Source of the DNA: an uncultured Clostridia bacterium
GTDB lineage: Bacteria > Bacillota > Clostridia > UBA1212 > UBA1255
Assembly: GCA_947625435.1 (NCBI GenBank)
Contig: CANQOI010000016.1
Span: 1 to 43,017 of the forward strand
Length of the DNA stretch: 43,017 bases
Direction of reading: 5' to 3'
Positions 1 through 9,728 of this stretch are shown in pieces. The notes beneath the pieces are model-generated. The model had not been told where the DNA came from and searched no databases. It worked only from the letters and a program-made list of their open reading frames with translations. Within the stretch, counting starts at the first letter, position 1, and the number at the start of each line of letters is the position of its first letter. Position numbers and translations under genes: made by a program.

Positions 1-93
1 ACTCGGCTTCATTATGATAAACTCAAGCGCATTTTATACGATATTAAGCACGGCATCATTAAGGGCGAAGGTGAGATCCTGAAAGCATATTAG
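1..93 (+). CDS. C-terminal end of an unknown protein
   Basis: The first 90 bases read as an open frame of 30 codons ending in TAG at 91-93; the start lies outside the window. The visible tail is basic and helical in character (it ends GEGEILKAY). I do not recognise the family. The frame ends before the repeat-rich spacer that precedes the pyr operon, so it is probably the last gene of a preceding unit. It could also be a chance frame, since only 30 codons are visible. Confidence 0.4.
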   Translation, partial: TRLHYDKLKRILYDIKHGIIKGEGEILKAY

Positions 94-284
94 CCGAATT
101 TACATATTTGCTTGTTTGTTCAAGTGTCTGTGCCGTGCGCGTTTGCTGTTAAATTTTTGCAGAAACAGCAGAATCCGGCATTTTTACTTTCGTGATTTTT
201 GCTGGAATCATGATTTTTGCTGAAATATAGTATTCTGTTTATTTCTTTTTGTTGGTTTCGCAAAAGCCCTGCTTGCATACATCC
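94..284. other. gene-free spacer before the tandem repeat
   Basis: No plausible gene is seen. The stretch is T-rich on the + strand. It holds a weak inverted repeat (GCTGTT 145-150 with AACAGC 164-169), one isolated TTGCAGAAA half-site near 157-165, and two near copies of TGATTTTTGCTG around 191-224. No convincing terminator for the upstream partial gene was found. Confidence 0.5.
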
Positions 285-801
285 TCTTTCTCTGTTTTCT
301 GTCTCCTTTTTCTGTTTTCTGTCTCCTTTTTCTGTTTTCTGTCTCCTTTTTCTGTTTTCTGCAATACGCTGACTTTTTTGCAGAAAATCTCACGGGCAGC
401 TTTGCACATACTGACATATCTCACAAAGAACAGCCATTTGCACCCACCTTCCTTTTTCGTTTTCTGCCTTCTCTTTCTGTTTTCTGTCTCCTTTTTCTGT
501 TTTCTGCAATACGCTGACTTTTTTGCAGAAAATCTCACGGAGAGCTTTGCGTACGCGGGCATACTTCACAGAGAACAGCCATTTGCACCCACCTTCCTTT
601 TTCGTTTTCTGCCTTCTCTTTCTGTTTTCTGTCTCCTTTTTCTGTTTTCTGCAATACGCTGACTTTTTTGCAGAAAATCTCACGGAGAGCTTTGCGTACG
701 CGGGCATACTTCACAGAGAATAGCCATTTGCACTCACCTTCCTTTTTCGTTTTCTGCCTTCTCTTTCTGTTTTCTGCAATGCGCTGACTTTTTGCAGAAA
801 A
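285..801. repeat. nested tandem repeat with TTTTCTGCAA hairpins
   Basis: A 20-base unit (TCTGTTTTCTGTCTCCTTTT) is repeated in tandem from about 291. It is embedded in a longer unit of 145 bases that recurs three more times, the last copy shortened to a 125-base step. Each long unit holds an inverted repeat, TTTTCTGCAA, loop, TTGCAGAAAA, at 355-387, 500-532, 645-677 and 770-801. After each palindrome comes a conserved CTCACGG box and, in most units, an AGAACAGCCATTTGCA segment. A 145-base period is not a multiple of three, so any frame through it shifts at every unit. I read it as non-coding. The same palindrome family occurs again at 14019-14530. Confidence 0.9.
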
Positions 802-869
802 CCTCACGGGGAGAAAACTCCACGGGGAGCTTTGCATGCGCGGGCATACACAAAGGCCAAGCTGATCAC

Positions 870-891
870 GAGATCGATCAGGAGATCGATC
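870..891. repeat. GAGATCGATC direct repeat upstream of pyr promoter
   Basis: GAGATCGATC occurs at 870-879 and 882-891, a 12-base step, ending about 19 bases before the -35 box of the pyr promoter. The GATCGATC core is itself palindromic. The position fits an activator or repressor site, but no regulator gene in the window points to it. Confidence 0.4.
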
Positions 892-910
892 CGGCGGGTT
901 GATTTGCAAA

Positions 911-939
911 TTGACAAGGCTTCAAAATCGCGGTAGAAT
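911..939 (+). promoter_or_regulatory. sigma-A promoter of the pyr operon
   Basis: TTGACA at 911-916, a 17-base spacer, and TAGAAT at 934-939. Transcription would begin near 946, leaving only about 29 bases before the pyrC start codon. That leader is too short to hold the terminator/antiterminator structure of PyrR-controlled operons, so control by a PyrR attenuator at this position looks excluded. Confidence 0.75.
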
Positions 940-974
940 AAAGAATCGGAAGTACGAATAAGGAGGAGCGCAGC

Positions 975-2297
975 ATGGGTGTGCTACACAGACGTGCATA
1001 CGTCTACAACTGCGGCAAATTTGCAGTAAGAGAAATCGTCATAACCGAAATGCAAGAACAAAACGGCGAGGGCGTATTATTCCCTTTATCGCATACCAAA
1101 GGTTCCGCCGAGGGCGAGCCGTTTTCATTTGACAGCAGCAGGAGATTTTTCAGATTCAGTGATTCAGGCGAAGAAAAAGATTCAAGAAAAGCAAGCGGTT
1201 CAAGAAAAGCAAGCGAGTCAAGCGAGTCAGACGAGTCAGGCAAGTTAAATAAATTATTCATTTTACCCGGTTTTGTCGATGTTCACGTGCATCTGAGAGA
1301 ACCGGGTTTTTCATATAAAGAAACAATATACTCAGGCACGCGCGCGGCGGCAGCAGGAGGTTTTACAGCCGTATGCAGCATGCCGAACCTCGATCCGCCG
1401 CCGGATTCGCCGGAAAATCTCAAAGTACAGACAGATATAATAGAAAAAGACGCGTGCATACATGTGTACCCGTACGGGTGCATAACCAAGGGCTCGCGCG
1501 GAGCCGAGCTTTCCGATATGGACAGGCTCGCAGATAAAGTCATAGCATTTACAGATGACGGCAGGGGCGTACAGAATGACGACATAATGTACGCCGCCAT
1601 GAAAAAGGCCACCTCCCTGGGTAAGATCATAGCCGCTCACTGCGAGGACGAGCGTTCAGGCACATCGCCGGAGAGCGAATACATGCAGCTGAAAAGAGAC
1701 ATATCGCTCGTTGCAAAAACGGGCTGCCGCTATCACATGTGCCACGCTTCCACGAAAGAAAGCGTGGATATGATAAGAGAAGCAAAAAAAGCGGGCCTTC
1801 CCGTAAGCGCGGAAACGGCGCCGCATTATCTGCTGTTTTCCGATGACGAGATCAAAGACAGCGGCGATTATAAGATGAACCCGCCCATAAGGAGCAGGCG
1901 CGACAGAGAAGCCCTTATCGAAGCAATATCGGACGGCACGATAGACATGATAGCAACGGACCACGCGCCGCATTCAGAAGCAGAAAAGTCGGGCGGTTTT
2001 GCGGCGAGTCTCAACGGAATAGTAGGCCTTGAAACATCATTCGCACTCATGTACACATACTTCGTGCGTAAAAAGATAATTTCACCGGAGCGCCTTATGG
2101 CGCTCATGTGCGACAATCCGCGTAAAATATTTTCACTGCCGCAAAAAAGCGACGAAGGAATAATAATAGATGCAGAAGAGCATTTCACCGTAAAAAGGGA
2201 CAGATTCATTTCAAAGGGCAGAGCGATGCCGTATGAAGGTTCGGAGCTTTACGGAAAATGCCTGGCCACTTTCATAAACGGGAGGACAGTACGATGA
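975..2297 (+). CDS. pyrC: dihydroorotase, class I
   Basis: Dihydroorotase catalyses the reversible cyclisation of N-carbamoyl-aspartate to dihydroorotate in the cytoplasm, step three of UMP synthesis. Metal-site motifs are visible: DVHVHLREPG near residues 102-111, DDGRG, AHCED, HMCHAS, and TDHAPH in the C-terminal third. The ATG at 975 follows AAGGAGGA (960-967) by seven bases. At 440 residues it is slightly longer than usual for class I enzymes. The extra length is a Ser/Lys/Glu-rich stretch near residues 63-92 that includes two GSRKAS-like copies, encoded by a short tandem DNA repeat just before the catalytic barrel. It is the first gene of the operon, and its stop overlaps the carA start (ATGA). 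Confidence 0.95.
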   Translation: MGVLHRRAYVYNCGKFAVREIVITEMQEQNGEGVLFPLSHTKGSAEGEPFSFDSSRRFFRFSDSGEEKDSRKASGSRKASESSESDESGKLNKLFILPGFVDVHVHLREPGFSYKETIYSGTRAAAAGGFTAVCSMPNLDPPPDSPENLKVQTDIIEKDACIHVYPYGCITKGSRGAELSDMDRLADKVIAFTDDGRGVQNDDIMYAAMKKATSLGKIIAAHCEDERSGTSPESEYMQLKRDISLVAKTGCRYHMCHASTKESVDMIREAKKAGLPVSAETAPHYLLFSDDEIKDSGDYKMNPPIRSRRDREALIEAISDGTIDMIATDHAPHSEAEKSGGFAASLNGIVGLETSFALMYTYFVRKKIISPERLMALMCDNPRKIFSLPQKSDEGIIIDAEEHFTVKRDRFISKGRAMPYEGSELYGKCLATFINGRTVR

Positions 2298-3388
2298 TTT
2301 ATGACAGGAAGATCGTGCTCCAAAGCGGAAAAGAGCTTTACGGCCGCGGCTTCGGAGCAGACAGAGACGCAACATGCGAGCTCGTTTTCAACACATCGAT
2401 GGTCGGTTATCAGGAAATAATCTCCGACCCTTCATACACCAACCAGCTCGTAGTAATGACTTATCCTATAATAGGAAATTACGGCATAACGGACGAGGAT
2501 TTCGAGACGAAGGTTCCCACGATAGGAGGCCTTGCGGTAAGAGATTACAACGACATGCCCAGTAATTTCAGATACACAAAGACACTGGCGGAAATACTGC
2601 AGGAAAACAATATACCGGCAATATGCGGCATAGACACAAGAATGCTTACGCGCATAATACGGGACGAAGGCAGCCAGAGGGCACTGCTCACGGGGGCGGG
2701 TTTTCCGCTTGAGGACGCACTCGAGATACTGAAAAACGACGTCCCGCCCAAAGATGCCGTTTCACGCGTGAGCTGCAGGAAGAAGTGGTATTCAAGAACG
2801 TCAAATCCACTGTACAACGTAGTCGCCGTAGACTGCGGCATAAAGCTGAACATAGTACGCTCATTGAACAGAAGGGGCTGCAATGTGACGATAGTGCCGT
2901 ATAACACAAAGCCGGAAGAGATACTTGCCTTAAGGCCGGACGGACTGTTCATATCAAACGGGCCGGGAGATCCGGAGGACGTTTTACCGGTGATAAAAAC
3001 GATAGGAGCCCTTCGCGGGAAGCTCCCCATATTCGGCATATGCCTCGGGCATCAGATGATAGCGCTCGCATGCGGCGCCGAGACCTACAAAATGAAATTC
3101 GGGCACAGAGGCGGCAATCATCCCGTAAAAAATCTGATAACAGACAGGATAGAGATAACGAGCCAGAATCACAGCTACGCGGTGGACGCCTCATCGATCG
3201 AAGGCACGGGGCTCGAGATAACGCACATAAACATGTTGGACGGCACCGTCGAGGGACTTTCGGACAAAGAGAGTAAAATGTTCAGCGTGCAGTACCATCC
3301 GGAGAGCGCGCCCGGCCCGCAGGACAGCACATATCTTTTCGACAGATTCATAAAAATGCTTGAAAAGGAGGCGGTTTCAAATGCCTAA
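2294..3388 (+). CDS. carA: carbamoyl-phosphate synthase small (glutaminase) subunit
   Basis: CarA hydrolyses glutamine and channels ammonia to CarB for carbamoyl phosphate synthesis. The class I glutamine amidotransferase triad is complete: C250 in GICLGHQ, and H335 and E337 in [10 protein letters not shown]. The N-terminal half is the CPSase small-subunit domain (for example [18 protein letters not shown]). I chose ATG 2294 rather than an upstream in-frame ATG because GGAGG (2281-2285) sits at the right distance and the protein then starts [12 protein letters not shown], as in the family. It is 364 residues, the usual length. It overlaps pyrC by four bases and carB by eight, so translation is probably coupled. 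Confidence 0.97.
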   Translation: MIYDRKIVLQSGKELYGRGFGADRDATCELVFNTSMVGYQEIISDPSYTNQLVVMTYPIIGNYGITDEDFETKVPTIGGLAVRDYNDMPSNFRYTKTLAEILQENNIPAICGIDTRMLTRIIRDEGSQRALLTGAGFPLEDALEILKNDVPPKDAVSRVSCRKKWYSRTSNPLYNVVAVDCGIKLNIVRSLNRRGCNVTIVPYNTKPEEILALRPDGLFISNGPGDPEDVLPVIKTIGALRGKLPIFGICLGHQMIALACGAETYKMKFGHRGGNHPVKNLITDRIEITSQNHSYAVDASSIEGTGLEITHINMLDGTVEGLSDKESKMFSVQYHPESAPGPQDSTYLFDRFIKMLEKEAVSNA

Positions 3389-6300
3389 AAGGACCGACAT
3401 CAAGAAAATAATGGTGATAGGCTCGGGCCCTATAATAATAGGTCAGGCGGCAGAATTCGACTATGCCGGCACGCAGGCTTGCCTTGCTCTTAAGGAGGAA
3501 GGCTACGAGGTGGTGCTCGCAAATTCAAACCCCGCGACTATAATGACGGATACGTCGATCGCCGATAAAGTCTATATGGAGCCCCTCACGCTCGAATACA
3601 TAGCGAAGATAATACGCTACGAAAGGCCGGATGCGATACTTCCCGGTATAGGCGGGCAGACGGGACTCAATCTCGCCATGCAGCTTTACAAAAAGGGCAT
3701 ATTGAAGGAATGCCAGGTGGAGCTGCTCGGCACGAGCTTTGAAAGTATAGAAAGAGCGGAAGACAGAGAAAAGTTCAAGGAGCTGTGCCTGGAGCTCGGC
3801 GAGCCGGTGCTGCCTTCCGAGATCGCGGAGAGCATAGAGGAAGCCGTAAAGGCCGCAAACGACATAGGCTACCCCGTCGTGCTGAGACCGGCCTTTACGC
3901 TGGGAGGCACCGGAGGCGGATTTGCCGATAACGAAGCGCAGCTTCGGGACATAGCCAAGAATGCGCTGTACCTCTCCCCCGTAAGTCAGGTACTGGTCGA
4001 GAAGAGCATAAAGGGCTACAAGGAAATAGAATACGAAGTGATGCGCGACGCAAACGACACCGCGATCACCGTGTGCAACATGGAGAACATAGACCCCGTG
4101 GGAATACACACGGGAGACTCGATAGTAGTGGCGCCCAGCCAGACGCTCACGAACAAAGAATATCAGCTTTTGAGAGACAGCGCGCTCAAAATGATACGCG
4201 CGCTCAAAATAGAAGGCGGCTGCAATGTGCAGTTCGCGCTGGATCCGTTTTCATTCAAATATTATCTCATAGAAGTAAACCCGCGCGTGTCGCGTTCATC
4301 CGCGCTCGCTTCCAAGGCGAGCGGCTATCCCATAGCGCGCGTGTCGGCCAAAATATCGGTGGGCATGCGTCTTGACGAGATACAGCTTGCCAACACGCCC
4401 GCGTGCTTCGAGCCTTCTCTTGACTACGTGGTCACAAAGATAGCGCGTTTTCCTTTCGATAAGTTTGCGTCGGCCTCAAATAAGCTCAGCACCCAGATGA
4501 AGGCAACGGGAGAGGTCATGAGCATAGGCCGCACGATAGAAGAAAGCCTGCTCAAAGCAATACGCTCGCTCGAGATAGGCGCATATCACCTGCATCTGCC
4601 AAAATTTGACGATTTCACTGAGGAGGATCTCATAAACTACATAAGCGACGGCCATGACGACAGACTGTTCGCCATAGCGCAGCTGATACGCGGCGGCACA
4701 GACCTCGGACTCATACACAATCACACAAAGATAGACATGCTCTTCCTTGAAAAATTCAGAGAGATAATAGAATTCGAGAACGAGCTTTCCGAGAGCAGGC
4801 ACGACGTCGAAGTGCTCAGGCGCGCCAAGAGGATAGGTATAAGCGACAGATATATAGCAAGCGTCTGGCACATGAGCGAGGCAGACATTTTCAGGCTCAG
4901 AAGGCAGCACGGCATTTTACCCGTATATAAGATGATAGACACGTGCGCCAGCGAATTTGACAGCTATGTCCCCTATTTTTACTCCACATATGAAACGGAG
5001 AACGAGTCGGCGGTGAGCGACAGCCGTAAAATACTCGTGCTCGGTTCGGGGCCGATACGCATCGGTCAGGGCGTCGAATTCGACTATTCAACGGTGCACG
5101 CCGTACAGACGATCAAAAAAAGCGGGTACGACGCGATAATAATAAACAACAATCCGGAGACCGTTTCAACAGATTACACGACAAGCGACAAGCTGTATTT
5201 CGAGCCGCTCACGGTCGAGGACGTTATGAACATAATAGAACTCGAAAAGCCGGAGGGCGTCATAGCGTCGCTGGGCGGGCAGACGGCCATAAATCTTGCC
5301 GACAAGCTCGGAGCGCTGGGCGTAAAAATGATAGGAACGGACGTAGAAGCAATAGACAGGGCGGAAAACCGCGACAGCTTCGAGAAGATCATGAAGGAGC
5401 TCGATATACCGCAGCCAAACGGCAGGGCCGTGACAAATATTGAGGACGGCCTTAAGGCGGCGGCGGAGATAGGCTACCCCGTTCTCGTGCGTCCCAGCTA
5501 CGTGCTGGGCGGCCGCGCCATGCAGATAGTGCAGAACGAGAAGGCTCTTAAGGTATATCTGCGTTCGGCCGTCGAGGTGGACGAAAAGCAGCCTGTGCTG
5601 GTAGATAAATATATTTTCGGCAAGGAGCTCGAGGTGGACGCGATATGCGACGGAAAAGACGTTTTCATACCGGGAATAATGGAGCACGTTGAAAGGACCG
5701 GCATACACTCGGGTGACAGCATAAGCGTTTATCCCACATTCAGCGTGAGCGATAAGGCAAAGGACACGATAATAGATTACACAGTCAAGCTCGGGCTCGG
5801 GATAGGCATAGTAGGCCTTTACAACATACAGTTCATAGTGGACAAGAACGAGGACGTGTACGTGATAGAGGTAAATCCGCGCTCATCGCGCACGGTGCCA
5901 TTCCTTTCAAAGGCGACGGGGTATTCAATGGCGGATATAGCGACGCATGTGATACTCGGGCACAGCCTTAAAGAGCAGGGTTTTGACAAGGTCTATCCCG
6001 AGGAAAAGAAAAGATGGTATGTCAAGGTGCCGGCTTTTTCATTTTCAAAGCTGGACGAGCTGGACGCGTATCTCTCGCCCGAGATGAAGTCCACGGGAGA
6101 AGCCATAGGCTACGATAAGACGCTCACGAGAGCCATGTACAAGGCGCTTATAGCTTCGGGCATGCACGTTGTAAATTACGGCACGATATTCGTAACGATA
6201 GCAGACAAAGACAAGGAAGAGGCTCTTCCTCTCATAAGGCGCTTCTACAGGCTGGGCTTTAATATAGAAGCTACGGAAGGAACGGCAAGGTTCCTGCGCA

Positions 6301-6572
6301 CCAACGGCATCAAGACGCGCATCAAGAAGAAGCTCAGCGCCGGAAGCACGGATATACTTGACTCGATACGTCAGGGGCATGTAAACTATGTTATAAGCAC
6401 GAGGGATATAGACATCGCCTCTCAGAAAACCGACGGCTATATGATAAGGCGTTGCGCGGTGGAAAACAATGTTACAATGTTCACGTCCCTCGATACAGTG
6501 AAGGTGCTTCTGGATGTGCTCGAGGAGATAACGATGTGCGTTTCAACAATAGATTCAAAGGACACGGAGTAA
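3381..6572 (+). CDS. carB: carbamoyl-phosphate synthase large subunit
   Basis: CarB makes carbamoyl phosphate from bicarbonate, ammonia and two ATP. It shows the expected internal duplication: each half begins with a GSGPI(I/R)IGQ(A/G)xEFDY segment (near residues 14 and 555) followed by an ATP-grasp fold, with [15 protein letters not shown] and [15 protein letters not shown] as the paired metal/ATP motifs. The last 130 or so residues form the MGS-like allosteric domain, where UMP typically binds. Length is 1063 residues, normal for the family. AAGGAGG at 3364-3370 selects ATG 3381, inside the end of carA. It is the only carbamoyl-phosphate synthase visible and sits among pyrimidine genes, but it could also serve arginine synthesis. 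Confidence 0.97.
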   Translation: MPKRTDIKKIMVIGSGPIIIGQAAEFDYAGTQACLALKEEGYEVVLANSNPATIMTDTSIADKVYMEPLTLEYIAKIIRYERPDAILPGIGGQTGLNLAMQLYKKGILKECQVELLGTSFESIERAEDREKFKELCLELGEPVLPSEIAESIEEAVKAANDIGYPVVLRPAFTLGGTGGGFADNEAQLRDIAKNALYLSPVSQVLVEKSIKGYKEIEYEVMRDANDTAITVCNMENIDPVGIHTGDSIVVAPSQTLTNKEYQLLRDSALKMIRALKIEGGCNVQFALDPFSFKYYLIEVNPRVSRSSALASKASGYPIARVSAKISVGMRLDEIQLANTPACFEPSLDYVVTKIARFPFDKFASASNKLSTQMKATGEVMSIGRTIEESLLKAIRSLEIGAYHLHLPKFDDFTEEDLINYISDGHDDRLFAIAQLIRGGTDLGLIHNHTKIDMLFLEKFREIIEFENELSESRHDVEVLRRAKRIGISDRYIASVWHMSEADIFRLRRQHGILPVYKMIDTCASEFDSYVPYFYSTYETENESAVSDSRKILVLGSGPIRIGQGVEFDYSTVHAVQTIKKSGYDAIIINNNPETVSTDYTTSDKLYFEPLTVEDVMNIIELEKPEGVIASLGGQTAINLADKLGALGVKMIGTDVEAIDRAENRDSFEKIMKELDIPQPNGRAVTNIEDGLKAAAEIGYPVLVRPSYVLGGRAMQIVQNEKALKVYLRSAVEVDEKQPVLVDKYIFGKELEVDAICDGKDVFIPGIMEHVERTGIHSGDSISVYPTFSVSDKAKDTIIDYTVKLGLGIGIVGLYNIQFIVDKNEDVYVIEVNPRSSRTVPFLSKATGYSMADIATHVILGHSLKEQGFDKVYPEEKKRWYVKVPAFSFSKLDELDAYLSPEMKSTGEAIGYDKTLTRAMYKALIASGMHVVNYGTIFVTIADKDKEEALPLIRRFYRLGFNIEATEGTARFLRTNGIKTRIKKKLSAGSTDILDSIRQGHVNYVISTRDIDIASQKTDGYMIRRCAVENNVTMFTSLDTVKVLLDVLEEITMCVSTIDSKDTE

Positions 6573-6601
6573 TTCAGGAGTAAAATACAGGAGAAGATAC
6601 G

Positions 6602-7333
6602 ATGGAAGATATTTTCACGGTTCGGGAAAATATACATGTTACGGAAAACGTTTGCCGCATGACTGTAACGGGCGCGGGGGCCGCGGGCCACAGGCCGGGC
6701 CAGTTCATAAATATAAAGCTGCCCGGCTGCTTTCTGAGGCGCCCCATATCCGTATGCGACGCGGGCAGCGACTATATAACGCTATATTATAAAACGGTGG
6801 GTACAGGCACGGACATAATGAGCCGCATGGCTCCGGGAGATGAGATAAATGCACTTACTCATCTCGGAAACGGATTCGATCTGAACGTCCGGGAAGGCAA
6901 AGGATCCGTTTCACCGCTCCTTGTGGGCGGCGGAGTGGGATGCCCTCCCCTTTACTTTCTTGCAAAGGAGCTTACGTCGGCCGGCGTTCAACCCAAGGTG
7001 CTCATAGGCTTCAACTCGCCGGCCGAGGTGATACTCGAAAACGAATTCAAGCAGCTCGAAGTCAGCACACAGACGGTGACGTCCGGCTTCGTAACGGATT
7101 CCGACATGTTCACACACGGCGATTACGACTATATATACACATGCGGACCCCTTCCCATGCTGAAGGCCGTTTACGACAAGAGCACATGCAAAGGGCAGTA
7201 TTCATTTGAAGAGCGCATGGGCTGCGGCTTCGGAGCCTGCATGGGCTGTTCCGTAAAGACAAATTCGGGCTATAAGCGCATATGCAAGGACGGCCCGGTA
7301 CTCTTGAAGGAGGATATAATATGGCCTGTGTAA
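6602..7333 (+). CDS. pyrK: dihydroorotate dehydrogenase B, electron transfer subunit
   Basis: PyrK carries FAD and a [2Fe-2S] cluster and passes electrons from dihydroorotate (through PyrD) to NAD+. The FAD motif RRPISVCD lies near residues 42-49, and a nucleotide-binding glycine stretch (LLVGGGVGCPPL) near 105-120. The C-terminal cluster motif is CGFGACMGC with a further Cys in RICKDGP. At 243 residues it is about the family length. AGGAG at 6589-6593 precedes ATG 6602. Its 3' end overlaps the pyrD start by 13 bases, as expected for subunits of one complex. The PyrK/PyrD pair is characteristic of Gram-positive bacteria. Confidence 0.95.
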   Translation: MEDIFTVRENIHVTENVCRMTVTGAGAAGHRPGQFINIKLPGCFLRRPISVCDAGSDYITLYYKTVGTGTDIMSRMAPGDEINALTHLGNGFDLNVREGKGSVSPLLVGGGVGCPPLYFLAKELTSAGVQPKVLIGFNSPAEVILENEFKQLEVSTQTVTSGFVTDSDMFTHGDYDYIYTCGPLPMLKAVYDKSTCKGQYSFEERMGCGFGACMGCSVKTNSGYKRICKDGPVLLKEDIIWPV

Positions 7334-8295
7334 CAGACAAGAAAACACCCGGCCGGAGCGATACCGGGCTCCGCACCGGACTCGGCACGCGGCTCCGCGT
7401 GGAATTATGCGGACTCACGCTCGACAATCCGGTGATACCCGCCAGCGGCTGTTTCGGCTACGGCAAGGAATTCGCGGAGCTTTACGACATAAACATACTC
7501 GGCTCGTTTTCGTTCAAGGGTACCACAAAGGAGCCCAGATTCGGAAACGACACTCCCAGGATAGCAGAGGCCCCTTCGGGCATGCTAAACTCTGTAGGGC
7601 TTCAGAATCCCGGCATAGAGCACGTCATATCGCACGAGCTGCCGGAAATGAAAAGATATTTTACGAAGAAAGTCATTGCCAATATAAGCGGCTTTTCTGA
7701 GTACGAATACGCCTACTGCGCGGAAAAACTTGATAAAGAGGATCAAATTGGTATAATAGAGGTGAATGTGAGCTGCCCGAACGTACACGGAGGCGGCATG
7801 AGCTTCGGAACGGATCCGTCATCGGCAGCAAAAGTCACAAGAGCGGTCAAAAGCGTGACGTCAAAGCCCGTATTCATAAAGCTGTCGCCCAACGTGAGCG
7901 ATATAACCGAGATCGCAAGGGCCTGCGAGGACGCGGGCGCGGACGGGCTCAGCCTTATAAACACGCTTCTCGGCATGCGCATAGATCTGAATAAAAAGAG
8001 GCCTGTGCTCGCAAACAGGTTCGGAGGCTTCTCGGGCCCGGCAGTTTTCCCCGTGGCTCTCCGCATGGTATATCAGACGGCATCGGCAGTTAAAATACCT
8101 ATAATAGGAATGGGAGGCATTTCAAAGGCGGAAGACGTGATAGAAATGATGCTGGCGGGCGCCTCCGCTGTGCAGGTCGGCTGCGCGAACCTTACCGACC
8201 CGTATGTGTGCAGAGACATAATAAGGGATCTTCCCGCCGTTATGGACAGATACAACATTAAAAATTTAAAGGATGTTATCGGAGGGGCAATATAA
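7321..8295 (+). CDS. pyrD: dihydroorotate dehydrogenase B (NAD+), catalytic subunit
   Basis: This FMN enzyme oxidises dihydroorotate to orotate with PyrK as partner. The catalytic-loop cysteine is C152 in EVNVSCPNVHGGG. FMN-binding segments are visible as NPVIPASGCFGYGKE near the start and GMGGISKAEDVIEMMLAGASAVQVG near residues 265-290. I chose ATG 7321 over an in-frame ATG at 7282 because AAGGAGG (7307-7313) lies seven bases upstream. The product is 324 residues, with an unusual polar leader (MACVTDKKTPGRSDTG) of about 25 residues before the conserved fold. It ends in TAATG, sharing one base with pyrF. Confidence 0.96.
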   Translation: MACVTDKKTPGRSDTGLRTGLGTRLRVELCGLTLDNPVIPASGCFGYGKEFAELYDINILGSFSFKGTTKEPRFGNDTPRIAEAPSGMLNSVGLQNPGIEHVISHELPEMKRYFTKKVIANISGFSEYEYAYCAEKLDKEDQIGIIEVNVSCPNVHGGGMSFGTDPSSAAKVTRAVKSVTSKPVFIKLSPNVSDITEIARACEDAGADGLSLINTLLGMRIDLNKKRPVLANRFGGFSGPAVFPVALRMVYQTASAVKIPIIGMGGISKAEDVIEMMLAGASAVQVGCANLTDPYVCRDIIRDLPAVMDRYNIKNLKDVIGGAI

Positions 8296-9020
8296 TGGCA
8301 AAAGATGTAATAATAGCATGCGATTTTTCGTCCGAGGAGGACACATCGGCATTTCTCGGCAGGCTGGGCGACAGAAAGCCTTTCATAAAAATAGGCATGG
8401 AGCTTTTCTACAGCGCCGGGCCCGACATGGTGAGGCGTATAGCAGGGCGCGGCTATAAAATATTCCTCGATCTCAAGCTTCACGACATACCGAACACGGT
8501 AAAGAAGGCAATGGCGAATATAGCGGGACTGGGCGTTTCTATGTGCAACGTTCACGCATCCGGCGGCATAAAAATGATGAGCGCCGCACGCGAGGGACTC
8601 ATAGAAGGAGCCGAAAGAGCCGGCGCGCCCTCTCCCCTTCTCATAGCCGTGACACAGCTCACATCCACCGATGACGATATGCTCAGAAACGAGCTTCTCA
8701 TAGGCGCTTCAATGAATGAAACGATACTGAAATACGCGGATAACGCGAGCTCCGCCGGGCTTGACGGCGTTGTGTGTTCTCCCCTTGAGAGTAAAATGCT
8801 CCACGAACATTTCACCGCGAAAAATGTGCCTTTTATAACGGTCACCCCCGGAATACGCTTCCGCGAAAACGATGTGAACGACCAGAAGCGCGTGACAACG
8901 CCCGGGGAAGCCGGAATGCTCGGTTCGGATTATATAGTAGTCGGACGGCCGATAACGACGGCGGCCGACCCGTGCGAAGCATACGACAGATGCGTAAGGG
9001 ATTTTACCGGCAGGCTGTAA
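8295..9020 (+). CDS. pyrF: orotidine 5'-phosphate decarboxylase
   Basis: PyrF decarboxylates OMP to UMP, the last step of the pathway. The catalytic Asp-x-Lys-x-x-Asp set is D59, K61 and D64 in FLDLKLHDIPNTV. The phosphate-gripping C-terminal segment GSDYIVVGRPIT is present. The 241 residues and the motif fit the bacterial type 1 subgroup (B. subtilis-like). The ATG shares its A with the pyrD stop codon, and GGAGGGG at 8281-8287 serves as its ribosome binding site. Confidence 0.96.
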   Translation: MAKDVIIACDFSSEEDTSAFLGRLGDRKPFIKIGMELFYSAGPDMVRRIAGRGYKIFLDLKLHDIPNTVKKAMANIAGLGVSMCNVHASGGIKMMSAAREGLIEGAERAGAPSPLLIAVTQLTSTDDDMLRNELLIGASMNETILKYADNASSAGLDGVVCSPLESKMLHEHFTAKNVPFITVTPGIRFRENDVNDQKRVTTPGEAGMLGSDYIVVGRPITTAADPCEAYDRCVRDFTGRL

Positions 9021-9045
9021 AATATTTTAATAAGGAGTGGGTAAA

Positions 9046-9711
9046 ATGACAGACAAGAATACATCATATGATCTTAATGAATTGAAAAGGGCAACGGCGG
9101 AGGGACTGCTTTCGATAAAAGCGGTGTTTTTGAGACCGGATGAGCCTTTCACGTGGGCGAGCGGAATAAAGAGCCCGATATATTGCGACAACAGACTCAC
9201 GCTCACCGCGCCGGCCGTGAGAGATACAATAGAAAACGGCCTGTGCGAGCTTATAAAGACATATTATCCGGATGCGGAGATCATAATGGGCACCAGCACG
9301 GCGGGGATCGCGCACGCGGCGATATGCGGACATATCTTGGGAATGCCCATGGGCTATGTGCGCTCGAGCGCCAAGGATCACGGCAGGAACAACAAAATAG
9401 AGGGACGGCTTGAGCCCGGTCAGAAAACCGTCATAGTAGAGGACCTCATTTCAACGGGAGGAAGCGTTATCGAAACGGCAGAGGCTCTGAGGGAAGCGGG
9501 CGCGGACGTGCTGGGCGCCGTGAGCATTTTCACATACGGCATGAAGAAGGGGCTTGAAAAGCTCGCTGCGGCGGATCTTAAAAATGTGAGCCTTACCGAT
9601 TTTGATACGGTGACCGAGCTGGCGGCGGAAACGGGATATATAAGCAAAAACGATATCCCGAGACTCAAGGCGTTCAGGGACGACCCTTCGGACGAGAGCT
9701 GGATAAAATGA
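9046..9711 (+). CDS. pyrE: orotate phosphoribosyltransferase
   Basis: PyrE joins orotate and PRPP to give OMP. The PRPP loop [15 protein letters not shown] covers about residues 129-143. The flexible-loop segment [17 protein letters not shown] and an N-terminal [16 protein letters not shown] typical of PyrE are present. The frame is open from a GTG at 9037, but that codon overlaps the Shine-Dalgarno AAGGAG (9032-9037), so ATG 9046 is the start, giving 221 residues. It ends in ATGA at 9708-9711, close to pyrB. Confidence 0.96.
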   Translation: MTDKNTSYDLNELKRATAEGLLSIKAVFLRPDEPFTWASGIKSPIYCDNRLTLTAPAVRDTIENGLCELIKTYYPDAEIIMGTSTAGIAHAAICGHILGMPMGYVRSSAKDHGRNNKIEGRLEPGQKTVIVEDLISTGGSVIETAEALREAGADVLGAVSIFTYGMKKGLEKLAAADLKNVSLTDFDTVTELAAETGYISKNDIPRLKAFRDDPSDESWIK

Positions 9712-9728
9712 GATCGGGGGATCAAAGC

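Noticed and set aside
285-801. CRISPR array
   Set aside because: The spacing units are themselves repeats rather than unique spacers of constant length, and no cas gene is present.
208-909. Several overlapping frames of 66-137 codons on both strands
   Set aside because: They are products of the 20/145-base tandem repeat. The repeat gives open frames on both strands, and the 145-base period shifts frame at every unit, so they have no gene-like conservation.
946-974. PyrR-type attenuator or riboswitch in the pyr leader
   Set aside because: Only about 29 bases separate the predicted transcription start from the pyrC start, and no hairpin is present.
9037-9045. GTG start for pyrE
   Set aside because: The codon overlaps the Shine-Dalgarno sequence used for ATG 9046.
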